IMG/VR virus record: IMGVR_UViG_3300009506_000026
Location: 1-63,152 of that record
Length of the DNA stretch: 63,152 bases
From: a virus
Reading direction: 5' to 3' (one strand)
How positions within the stretch are numbered: the stretch's first letter is position 1; the number at the start of each line of letters is the position of its first letter. The translations under genes were made by a program, and so were the position numbers. The notes beneath the pieces are model-generated. The model was not told the DNA's origin and ran no database searches. It was given only the letters and a program-made list of their open reading frames with translations. Positions 23,386-29,862 of this stretch are shown piece by piece.

Positions 23386-23571
23386 ATGGGAACAATTGCG
23401 GAGAAAGCCGAAACGATCAAGACATTGGCAGAGGAGGCATTGTTGGATGCTTTGAAGTTTGAGAAAGGGAACAATGCAGCGGGAACCCGATTGACCAAGG
23501 CAATGCAATCCATGAAGAAGATTGCACAGGAGGTCAGGAGCCTTACATTCGAAGCTAAAAAATCTGCTTAA
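23386..23571 (+). CDS. Histone H1-like peptide, Hc1 family
   Basis: 61 residues: IKTLAEEALLDALKFEKGNNAAGTRLTKAMQ... then KKIAQEVRSLT and a Lys/Ala tail. The pattern KxEKGNxAAGxRxxxxxxxLxKxAxxxR is the Hc1/histone-H1-like family known from Chlamydia and many other bacteria. These proteins compact DNA. Here it could condense phage or host DNA or help packaging. It is an uncommon gene in this position, immediately before the split SbcC genes. Good start behind AAAGGGGTAAAA. Confidence 0.7.
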   Translation: MGTIAEKAETIKTLAEEALLDALKFEKGNNAAGTRLTKAMQSMKKIAQEVRSLTFEAKKSA

Positions 23572-23573
23572 TC

Positions 23574-23641
23574 GAAGGGTGCCCCAACCAGCTCCATTCG
23601 CAAAGGGGTTAAACGCTACCTCAGGTGGAAAGCGGCCCTTC
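23574..23641 (+). other. Structured leader between hc1-like and sbcC-like genes
   Basis: The 83-base gap can fold with a closing 7-bp stem (GAAGGGT with GCCCTTC, one G-T pair) and two internal hairpins (CCCC with GGGG at 23582-23607; CGCTACC with GGT...AGCG around 23614-23634). The overall size and three-stem form recall a small riboswitch or a tRNA-like element, but T-loop (GTTCRA) and anticodon features are missing. The ribosome binding site of the next gene (AAAAGGAG) starts right after the closing stem. Confidence 0.45.
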
Positions 23642-23654
23642 AAAAGGAGCCACA

Positions 23655-24731
23655 ATGATCCGTTCAATTGAAATCGAAAACTTTCAATCTCATGAACACT
23701 CGATATTGGAATTTGATAAAGGATTGAACGTGATCATGGGCACCTCCCATTCAGGTAAATCTTCCATCGTAAGGGCCCTGCAGTGGGCCCTACAGAACAG
23801 ACCTCAAGGCTTTTCCTTCCGAAGTCATTTCGCCAAACCTAAAGAGTCCACCCGAGTAGCCATAGAATTTATAGATGATTCCTATATTGTCCGAGAACGC
23901 AATAAAAGTGAGAATAAATATGAACTCCCAGACTGCAAGCTTGAAGCTCTACGAAGCGACGTTCCAGAGGAGGTCCAAAGATTATCACAAATTACCTCTA
24001 CCAACATACAAGCGCAGGGGGAACCTTATTTCCTTTTATCACAAACTCCTGGAGCCGTCGGCAGAGAATTCAATCGCTGCGTTAACCTCCAAATTATCGA
24101 TGAAAAGATCAAAAAGGCGAATTCTATTGTTGACTCTACCAGCAGGAGGAAAAGGGATATTGAGACGGAGCTTAATGATATCAGGGAAAAACTTCCCCGT
24201 TTTTCTCATGTTACTATTGCCGAAAAACTTCTTTCTGAAATTGATTCCCTCCTCCTAAAATCCTCAAACCTACAAAAAGAAATAGATCGTTTGCAGGTTT
24301 ATTTAAAAAAGATAGAGGGAGCAACGGGTGAGATAAAGGAAATAAACGAATGGCTTTCCATTGAGACTCCCTTTAGAGTGCTAAAAGAAAGCTGTTTGGA
24401 GTATCGAAAATTAAATCAGGAAATATCAAAACTTGGTAGGTTATCAGAAAGGGTAAAAGAGGAACAATCAATTATAGAAAGCACAAAAGAATGGCTTAAA
24501 ATTGAGGAACCCTTCCAAGCATTAAAATCTGACATTCAGGCTTTTAAAAACCTATCAAATTCCATCTCTATACTATCTCGCATAGTGACTGATATAGAAC
24601 AGAGAGAGAAAGTGTGGGAGAAGGCAAATGAGAACGTGGAGAAGCTAATTGCTAGACGTTCTGAGATACTAAAATCAGATGAATTTTGTCGGAAGTGCGG
24701 AGCACATCAAAAGTATTGGAGGAAAAGATGA
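23655..24731 (+). CDS. SbcC/Rad50-like N-terminal half (ATPase half, ends at CxxC hook)
   Basis: 358 residues from the ATG at 23655 (AAAAGGAGCCACA upstream). SIEIENFQSHEHS and Walker A GTSHSGKS (29-36) are the Rad50/SbcC N-terminal ATPase. The Q-loop region is in NIQAQGEPYFLLS. A coiled coil occupies about 160-340. The protein ends 10 residues after FCRKCG (C345, C348), which looks like the zinc-hook CxxC. No C-terminal ATPase half follows in this gene; that half lies at 26639-27238. Thus this is one half of a split SMC-like protein. Confidence 0.82.
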   Translation: MIRSIEIENFQSHEHSILEFDKGLNVIMGTSHSGKSSIVRALQWALQNRPQGFSFRSHFAKPKESTRVAIEFIDDSYIVRERNKSENKYELPDCKLEALRSDVPEEVQRLSQITSTNIQAQGEPYFLLSQTPGAVGREFNRCVNLQIIDEKIKKANSIVDSTSRRKRDIETELNDIREKLPRFSHVTIAEKLLSEIDSLLLKSSNLQKEIDRLQVYLKKIEGATGEIKEINEWLSIETPFRVLKESCLEYRKLNQEISKLGRLSERVKEEQSIIESTKEWLKIEEPFQALKSDIQAFKNLSNSISILSRIVTDIEQREKVWEKANENVEKLIARRSEILKSDEFCRKCGAHQKYWRKR

Positions 24732-24820
24732 GATTCCTTTTTTGGTTTGTTGGTATGCTATCAGGGATGGTAAGCGCGGCCTATCTTGTTTCTCATAAAG
24801 AGAGTCCAATTGGGACTTAA
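24728..24820 (+). CDS. 30-aa single-helix membrane peptide
   Basis: ATG at 24728 lies within the previous stop, behind GGAGGAAAAG. The 30-residue product (MRFLFWFVGMLSGMVSAAYL followed by a short polar tail) is one hydrophobic helix, possibly a signal-anchor. The strong ribosome binding site and tight coupling favour a real gene. Function unknown. Confidence 0.5.
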   Translation: MRFLFWFVGMLSGMVSAAYLVSHKESPIGT

Positions 24821-24838
24821 CATTAATGGAAAAGATCA

Positions 24839-25741
24839 ATGAAACTCCTAATAACGGGTGACAAACATCTTGACAATAAGACACCGAGGAACAGACTTGA
24901 TGATCGATGGGAAACATCACAAAGAAAGGAACGATTTATTGCTCAAACTGCCTATGAAAACAAATGCTCCTACGTGCTCCAGCCAGGAGACTTTTTCGAC
25001 AATTACAAAGCAAGCGATTTTCTCAAACAATGGATCATTGATTTTCTACGCCCTATGCCTTTTCACACCCTTACAGTATTTGGGCAACACGACCTCAGAT
25101 ACCATAATTCCAACACGGAAAATACACCTCTTAAAGTCCTCGAAGCCTCCCGTTGTGTAACTATATTGGGGAAAGAATCTTCCGAACTCCCACAAAAATC
25201 AGGGGATATTTCTATTTATGGTTGTAGTTGGTTCGAAGATGTCCCTGGAATAAAATACAAAGATCAGTTCAATGTCCTTGTTATGCACAAAATGGTAATA
25301 AAGGAAAAGCTGTGGCCGGGACAGGAAGCGGAGTATGGTAGTCATTTTTTAGAGAAAACGGAGTTTGATTTGATTGTTAGTGGGGACAATCATCGGACCT
25401 TTATATTGGAGAAAGGTAATAGGTTTCTGATAAACTGTGGTGCCTTGTATCGAAACTCCATAGATTTAATGGATCATAAACCCATTTGTGTAGTTTTTGA
25501 TACCGACAAAAGAGACTATCAAATAATTCATGTTCCGATTGAACCCGCGGACAAAGTGTTCGACCTAACAAAAATAAAAACGGAGAAGGAAGTAAACGAA
25601 AAATTAAAAGTGTTTGTTGATGGATTGAAGGAGCAGGAAGTCAGGGAATTGGATTTTGAGAAGGAGTTGGAAAGGTACATAAGGGAGAATAAAGTGGATG
25701 AATATGTGCAATTAATATTGAATGAGATAATGGAGGACTGA
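24839..25741 (+). CDS. SbcD/Mre11-like nuclease
   Basis: 300 residues. Calcineurin-type metal motifs are in order: GDKH (D8, H10), GDFFD (about 50-54), GQHD (about 80-83), a VMHKM segment, GDNH. LINCGALYRNS matches the SbcD/Mre11 capping region. It should act with the split SbcC pair as a DNA end-processing nuclease. The C-terminal 80 residues are charged and helical, likely the ATPase-interaction part. Lies between the two SbcC halves. Confidence 0.85.
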   Translation: MKLLITGDKHLDNKTPRNRLDDRWETSQRKERFIAQTAYENKCSYVLQPGDFFDNYKASDFLKQWIIDFLRPMPFHTLTVFGQHDLRYHNSNTENTPLKVLEASRCVTILGKESSELPQKSGDISIYGCSWFEDVPGIKYKDQFNVLVMHKMVIKEKLWPGQEAEYGSHFLEKTEFDLIVSGDNHRTFILEKGNRFLINCGALYRNSIDLMDHKPICVVFDTDKRDYQIIHVPIEPADKVFDLTKIKTEKEVNEKLKVFVDGLKEQEVRELDFEKELERYIRENKVDEYVQLILNEIMED

Positions 25742-25742
25742 C

Positions 25743-25982
25743 GTGGAAGACATTTTAAGAGAACTGGATAAGATTGAAAAGGAAATAGGAGAGGCGAAAA
25801 ACGACATTGCAAGAGCAGAGGGAGAATTAAAAGGACTATTCCGAGCTTTAAAGGAGGAATTCGGAGTAGATAGTTTAGAGAAAGCGAACAGGTTGTTGGA
25901 AATCAAAGTTAAAGAAAAAGAAACTTTAAACCCAAGAATCTTAGATCGTTACAAGGAATTAAAGGAGACCTATCAATGGTAA
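25743..25982 (+). CDS. Small coiled-coil protein, 79 aa (GTG start)
   Basis: GTG start one base after the SbcD-like stop. Residues 3-30 and about 38-75 form heptad-like helices (LRELDKIEKEIGEAKNDIARAE; LEKANRLLEIKVKEKETL). Similar small coiled-coil proteins sit next to sbcC-like genes in other phages. Because the C-terminal SbcC half has only a short coiled coil, this protein could supply part of the missing arm; this is inference. Confidence 0.6.
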   Translation: MEDILRELDKIEKEIGEAKNDIARAEGELKGLFRALKEEFGVDSLEKANRLLEIKVKEKETLNPRILDRYKELKETYQW

Positions 25983-26377
25983 AATGGTATAACTCTATAT
26001 ACGAGGATGAGGCGTACACCAAAATTATGTTGACGATTGTAATCTCGGTGCTCTTGGTGGGTGCTTTATTCGTCGGAGTGGCTTTCTCTCAGGAGAGCAA
26101 AGATAGTCCTGAAATCGAATCCTTAAAAAAGGATCTACAGTATTATCAAGCGAATCTGGAAAGAATCAAATATGAACGTGCCTATATGGAAGAGAGGAAT
26201 AGAACTCTAATTCAAGACGCGAGGACACTTCAAAAATTGATCCAAGAGACAAACCAAAAGATCGCTGATATCAAAAAGAAGGAGGAAGATAATGCGAAAA
26301 AGTCTAAGGAACAGATTGGGGAATCGGCACAAGAAAAGTCCCCCTGTACAGGACCAGAGTGCGAAGAGGAAAAGTAG
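25976..26377 (+). CDS. Membrane-anchored coiled-coil protein, 133 aa
   Basis: One N-terminal hydrophobic helix (IMLTIVISVLLVGALFVGVAF, about 17-37) then a long coiled coil (about 46-105) and an acidic Cys-containing tail (CTGPECEEEK). This is a type II topology similar to inner-membrane spanins, but the gene lies inside the sbcCD operon, not a lysis cassette. The next gene overlaps it by 86 bases in a different frame. Confidence 0.6.
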   Translation: MVKWYNSIYEDEAYTKIMLTIVISVLLVGALFVGVAFSQESKDSPEIESLKKDLQYYQANLERIKYERAYMEERNRTLIQDARTLQKLIQETNQKIADIKKKEEDNAKKSKEQIGESAQEKSPCTGPECEEEK

Positions 26378-26651
26378 ACTATCTAAAGTAATAGAGATTG
26401 TCCTGTTGGTTTTGCTTGGTGCTTGTTTGAATTTTGGCTATCATTATCTGGCTAAGGATAAAGAGGAACCCTACCTATCATTCGATATTTCAGAGGAGGA
26501 GTATAAAGCGATATTCCAAGATGATGGGGAAATTATGTCCTTTGATAGAGAATTCTTAAAGAATTATTTGTGGGAGTTAGAACAGGAGTGGAGGGAAAAA
26601 CAATCGGATCCTTTCGATGTGGTGCCGAAGGAGTTCCCGTGGAAGATTTAG
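26292..26651 (+). CDS. Membrane protein, 119 aa, heavily overlapping the previous gene
   Basis: Starts with a strong AAGGAGGAAGATA site inside 25976-26377 (86-base overlap). A basic N-terminus is followed by IEIVLLVLLGACLNFGY. The LGAC could be a lipobox, but it is preceded by a long charged stretch, so a single membrane helix is more likely. The C-terminus is acidic (FDISEEEYKAIFQDDGE). Overlapping frames with a membrane/coiled-coil partner recall embedded Rz/Rz1 spanins, though context argues against it. Confidence 0.6.
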   Translation: MRKSLRNRLGNRHKKSPPVQDQSAKRKSRLSKVIEIVLLVLLGACLNFGYHYLAKDKEEPYLSFDISEEEYKAIFQDDGEIMSFDREFLKNYLWELEQEWREKQSDPFDVVPKEFPWKI

Positions 26652-27238
26652 AACGTATTCGCAGAAAATTTGAGGATCAAAGGAAGGAACGTGATTACCT
26701 AAATCACCGTCTTTCTGACTTAACAGCAGAGTATCAAAGACAATCAGAGAGACTTTTGCAAGCGGAAAAAGCGAGGACGATTGTTCAAATTGTCGCTAAA
26801 AACGTGCAACAGAAGCTAGAATTTAAAATTTCAACACTCGTCACTACTGCCCTTGAAGCCGTCTTTGATAATCCCATTAAGTTCATTGCTCGGTTTGAAA
26901 CAAAAAGGGGACAAACCGAATGCAATCTCCTCTTTGAGGAATACGGTTCTGAATACAATCCATTAGATGGTTCCGGCTATGGACCTGTTGACGTATGCAG
27001 TTTCGCGTTGCGGGTTTCTCTGTGGTCATTGGAACAATCTCGACCTGTGCTAATTTTGGATGAACCCTTCAGAAACGTAAGTCCCGATCTGCATGAGAAG
27101 GTAAGTGAAATGCTGAAAATGATATCGGAGGAACTAAAATTGCAAATCATTATGGTTTCCCATGCAGAGAATATCAATATTGCGGCGGATAAGATTATCA
27201 AAGTGAGGAAGGAGGGGAAGGTGACAACAATCTCTTAG
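26639..27238 (+). CDS. SbcC/Rad50-like C-terminal half (Walker B half)
   Basis: 199 residues from the GTG at 26639 with AAGGAG upstream. A coiled coil covers about 2-48. Then comes the C-terminal ATPase: FEEYGSEYNPLDGSGYG (signature-motif region, 111-116), SFALRVSLWSL, Walker B VLILDEP (137-143, D141 E142), D-loop-like segment and the H-loop VSH (173-175). It pairs with the N-terminal half at 23655. The signature lacks the canonical SGG and reads GSGYG. The coiled coil is far shorter than the N-half's roughly 180 residues. Confidence 0.85.
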   Translation: MEDLERIRRKFEDQRKERDYLNHRLSDLTAEYQRQSERLLQAEKARTIVQIVAKNVQQKLEFKISTLVTTALEAVFDNPIKFIARFETKRGQTECNLLFEEYGSEYNPLDGSGYGPVDVCSFALRVSLWSLEQSRPVLILDEPFRNVSPDLHEKVSEMLKMISEELKLQIIMVSHAENINIAADKIIKVRKEGKVTTIS

Positions 27239-27248
27239 TGGAGGAAAT

Positions 27249-27569
27249 ATGAAAGGCTTATCTTTGATCAGGAGAGATATAAGCACGGAAGATGTTAAGA
27301 GATTTGTTGGAGAGGGAAACACGATAAAAGAAACCGCAAAAAGATTCAAGTGTTCAACACAAACAATCAGCAGGATATTAAAGGGGGAGAGAACAAAAAG
27401 GAGGAAGGGGGGGATAGTAAGAGGAGGGAGGAAAGTGTGTCAATGTTGTCGTATAAACTATGTACCCACCGTCCCCATAAGGGGACATATTCTCACTTGT
27501 CTATGCGAGGAATGTTGGACAAAGGGAGGGTATACCGTAGTGCCAATTGATAATCGATGCTATGTTTAA
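27249..27569 (+). CDS. Putative regulator: helix-turn-helix plus zinc finger, 106 aa
   Basis: A helix-turn-helix (NTIKETAKRFKCSTQTISRIL, residues about 26-46) resembles the resolvase/sigma-type HTH; RTKRRKGGIVRGGRK is a basic linker; a Cys cluster (VCQCCRINYVP then CLCEECW) could bind zinc. These are features of a DNA-binding transcription factor. The stop lies 7 bases from the convergent minus-strand gene, at the boundary of the two arms, a good location for a late-gene switch. Start: ATG behind GTGGAGGAAAT. Confidence 0.65.
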   Translation: MKGLSLIRRDISTEDVKRFVGEGNTIKETAKRFKCSTQTISRILKGERTKRRKGGIVRGGRKVCQCCRINYVPTVPIRGHILTCLCEECWTKGGYTVVPIDNRCYV

Positions 27570-27590
27570 GGAAAAATTAATCCTTTTTTT
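27568..27590 (+). terminator. Weak possible terminator at arm junction
   Basis: AAGGA / TCCTT forms a 5-bp stem with an 8-base AT loop, followed by TTTTTT on the plus strand. It overlaps the stop of the regulator. It is not mirrored by a T-run on the minus strand, so it would stop only plus-strand transcripts. The stem is short, so this is tentative. Confidence 0.3.
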
Positions 27591-27744
27591 CCCTACGATC
27601 ACAATGATCCGAAATCTCTCGATAATAATAGCACTTGTCCCGATATTTTCCCTTTTCAAAATATTCACACTCCTTGCTCTGAGCATCGGGACAAGTGCAG
27701 ATCGTTAGGTTTCCTTCATGATTCTGGCAATTCTTCTTCTCCAT
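27577..27744 (-). CDS. Small Cys-rich protein, 55 aa
   Basis: Minus-strand ATG at 27744, stop at 27579-27577. The product begins MEKKNCQNHEGNLTICTCPD and has seven cysteines (C6, C16, C18, C26, C38, C48 region), with KECEYFEKG and DKCYYYREI. Such densities suggest a small zinc-binding or disulfide-rich protein. It overlaps the holin-like gene by 29 bases and ends 7 bases from the convergent regulator gene. Function unknown. Confidence 0.55.
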   Translation of the reverse strand: MEKKNCQNHEGNLTICTCPDAQSKECEYFEKGKYRDKCYYYREISDHCDRREKKD

Positions 27745-27985
27745 TTTGGGGCCTCTTCAATGCTCTCTGTAAAAGATCATTTTTTTCGGAGGACCCTTGG
27801 GAGGTATGAAAATACCAACCCATTGAGGTAACGTATGATCCAACTAAAGCACCTACAAGTATGTCTATCGTCCTTTGAGCAGGTTCTGGGATACTCGGAC
27901 TAATCAACAGGAAGATAAGAAGTACTGCAAAAAACCCTAACGTATTAAGCAACGCAAACACAAATTGAGCCTTATTTCTAGACAT
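27716..27985 (-). CDS. Holin-like membrane protein, 89 aa
   Basis: Start chosen at the ATG at 27985 (GGGGGTAGC upstream). Two membrane helices: VFALLNTLGFFAVLLIFLLI and TIDILVGALVGSYVTSMGWYF. A polar tail begins HTSQGSSEKNDLLQ. The GSS(E/A)KND tail after a second helix is typical of phage holins and related small membrane proteins. It lies next to a lipoprotein and a membrane coiled-coil protein, which together suggest a lysis-related module. No endolysin is visible nearby. Confidence 0.6.
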   Translation of the reverse strand: MSRNKAQFVFALLNTLGFFAVLLIFLLISPSIPEPAQRTIDILVGALVGSYVTSMGWYFHTSQGSSEKNDLLQRALKRPQNGEEELPES

Positions 27986-27986
27986 G

Positions 27987-28481
27987 CTACCCCCAATATA
28001 GTGCAAATCGTTTCACCTGCACAACCAAATCATCCACACTTAAATAAAGCAAGTTTTGATCATATTCAGGGACGATCTGACCATCAGGCATCGACAAAAA
28101 GAACTCCGACATGACCAAGAACGTACCACCTACCATGCTGTTGAATTTTGTCAGTTGAGCAAAGGCCAAGATTTTCAAATCCCCATAAGTAATCCCCGCT
28201 TCAATCCGTTTCTTTACCTCATTCATCCATTTCTCAAACTGATCAGCTTGCCACAGTTCTAATACCAATCCTTCTTTTGCTGCCACGACCATCATTGCAT
28301 GAACGGCGCAGGGGTTCTGTTTCAGTTTGTCAGCCTGTTCACAAATCGAGGATGTTATCGCTCCTTCCGAAGCCTTCCATTCATCACACACGGAGCAGGG
28401 CCTATCAAAAGGATTGTTTATGTGTAATGTACCACATCCTACCAAAAAAATCAGCAACAAAATAAAACCCAATCGTTTCAT
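27987..28481 (-). CDS. Lipoprotein, 164 aa
   Basis: MKRLGFILLLIFLVGCGTL is a clean lipoprotein signal with lipobox LVGC, mature Cys16. The mature part has Cys pairs (CSVCDEW, CEQAD, NPCAVH) and a helical centre. No known catalytic motif. The gene starts within the stop of the 28478-28921 gene (ATGA), and a holin-like gene follows. Candidates include a spanin-like outer-membrane partner or a surface-exclusion lipoprotein; the sequence does not decide. Confidence 0.7.
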   Translation of the reverse strand: MKRLGFILLLIFLVGCGTLHINNPFDRPCSVCDEWKASEGAITSSICEQADKLKQNPCAVHAMMVVAAKEGLVLELWQADQFEKWMNEVKKRIEAGITYGDLKILAFAQLTKFNSMVGGTFLVMSEFFLSMPDGQIVPEYDQNLLYLSVDDLVVQVKRFALYWG

Positions 28482-28921
28482 TTTCCAATCTCCTTAGATA
28501 AATGTTCAATCGATTTCTTATTGGAATTCATTGTTTCCATTGCTCCCCTCATGAATTCCTCTGTTTTTCCCATATGCCTGTTAATACTTTTGATCAAATC
28601 AAGATATAGACCCTCTGTTTTTTCTTCCCACTTAACCCTCCTTTCCTCGGCTTTGTCCAATTGAATACACAAAGCCGTTATTTTTTTCTCCACGCTACCC
28701 ATACTGTTCGAAAGTGGACAAGTTGCTCGAAATCCCGCACACCTCTCTTCCGAGACAATCTTTTGTGAGGTTAATTTATCCATGTCCTTCTCCAAACCTT
28801 CGATTTTTTCTTTCTGCGCCCCCTTATCTTCATTTATCCTTTTTGAAAATTGGTACCAAGTGAATATCAGACCGCATGCCGTTAAGAAAAATCCGAATAT
28901 TGTTTCCCATCCAAGTGTCAT
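28478..28921 (-). CDS. Membrane-anchored coiled-coil protein, 147 aa
   Basis: Start chosen at 28921, the ATG overlapping the glycosyltransferase stop, preceded by GGAGAAG. One helix (TIFGFFLTACGLIFTWYQF) near the N-terminus followed by a long coiled coil (EKIEGLEKDMDKLTSQK and ITALCIQLDKAEERRVKWEEK) is the topology of an inner-membrane spanin or a small structural anchor. The next gene encodes a lipoprotein. The pair may be an i-spanin/o-spanin-like set; this is inference from topology only. Confidence 0.6.
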   Translation of the reverse strand: MTLGWETIFGFFLTACGLIFTWYQFSKRINEDKGAQKEKIEGLEKDMDKLTSQKIVSEERCAGFRATCPLSNSMGSVEKKITALCIQLDKAEERRVKWEEKTEGLYLDLIKSINRHMGKTEEFMRGAMETMNSNKKSIEHLSKEIGK

Positions 28922-29859
28922 CCATCTTCTCCTTTCCATTTCCTTGCCCACTCTTGAATAGAGATTTTCTGCTGATTGGCGATATGCTTTCTGTGTGGTT
29001 GGCACTTGGCAATGACATCCTGATAGATGTTCTTTAAAGCTTCGGGTTTCCCCTTCATGTTTTCAGAGAACAATCGACATAAATCCTCTCCTCCATAACA
29101 ATATGTTGCAATTAATTTATTCCTTAAATAATCGTCGTACACATAACAATACCCCCTTTTCTCCCCATGATGAAAAAGAGGCTCCGTAGGGAATATCCAT
29201 TTCTTCATTCCCATCACTGCCAATGAAAAATTCAAAAATTGCTCACCCCCAGAATAAATTCCAAGCTCAGGAGGCCATCCCCCCAATTTATTGTAAACCT
29301 CCCTTGACATCATTACTCCACAACAACTCATACAAGGGACCTCATAGGGAGATTCATTCCTCCTGTACCCCGTAAAAGAATAATCTAAATGTCCTTTACT
29401 TAGATTGTTTACCAACTTGTAAATCAATATATGTGATTCTAAGATTTTGTATGTTAAGGGCAAATGAAGGGTACCATTCAGCTCCCTATGATTCTCTTTA
29501 TAAAATTGGAACATATTAAATAGAGAGTCTCGGGAGATAATACAATGGGCATCACAGAACCAAAGAAAATCCCCCGTGGAATGCTTCACTCCTAAATTCT
29601 TTGACTGCCAATGTGACAGCTTCTTTTCATACTTCAAATATTTCAACCAGGGATTGATCCTACCAGAACAGGCATTCACTGCCTCTCCACTTTTGTCATT
29701 TTCATATCCTAACGATTTTACCTGCTCGCAATAATTATCCACTGCAATGACTTCAAAATCAACTCTGCCCCTTAGTTCCTGTGCAATGTTCTGTAGGGTA
29801 AAAAGGACTTGTGGATACTCATTACAAAAAGGAATTATCACGGACAACTTTTCATTCAT
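28918..29859 (-). CDS. Family 2-type glycosyltransferase resembling polypeptide GalNAc-transferase
   Basis: 313 residues. VIIPFCNEYPQVLFTL is the nucleotide-sugar binding start of a GT-A enzyme. The metal-site motif is DAH (103-105, in WFCDAHC), the DxH form used by ppGalNAc-T enzymes rather than the usual DxD. SCCGVMMSREVYNKLGGWP and the later GGE (204-206, in YSGGEQFLNFSLAVMG) correspond to the ppGalNAc-T acceptor-side segment, followed by a histidine pair (230-231). No ricin-like lectin domain is present. A transferase that adds a first sugar to Ser/Thr is suggested; other GT2 roles remain possible. Confidence 0.7.
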   Translation of the reverse strand: MNEKLSVIIPFCNEYPQVLFTLQNIAQELRGRVDFEVIAVDNYCEQVKSLGYENDKSGEAVNACSGRINPWLKYLKYEKKLSHWQSKNLGVKHSTGDFLWFCDAHCIISRDSLFNMFQFYKENHRELNGTLHLPLTYKILESHILIYKLVNNLSKGHLDYSFTGYRRNESPYEVPCMSCCGVMMSREVYNKLGGWPPELGIYSGGEQFLNFSLAVMGMKKWIFPTEPLFHHGEKRGYCYVYDDYLRNKLIATYCYGGEDLCRLFSENMKGKPEALKNIYQDVIAKCQPHRKHIANQQKISIQEWARKWKGEDG

Positions 29860-29862
29860 CCT

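Noticed and set aside
23574-23641. tRNA gene
   Set aside because: A 7-bp closing stem exists, but there is no T-loop GTTCRA sequence, no anticodon arm in the correct place and no CCA-type end.
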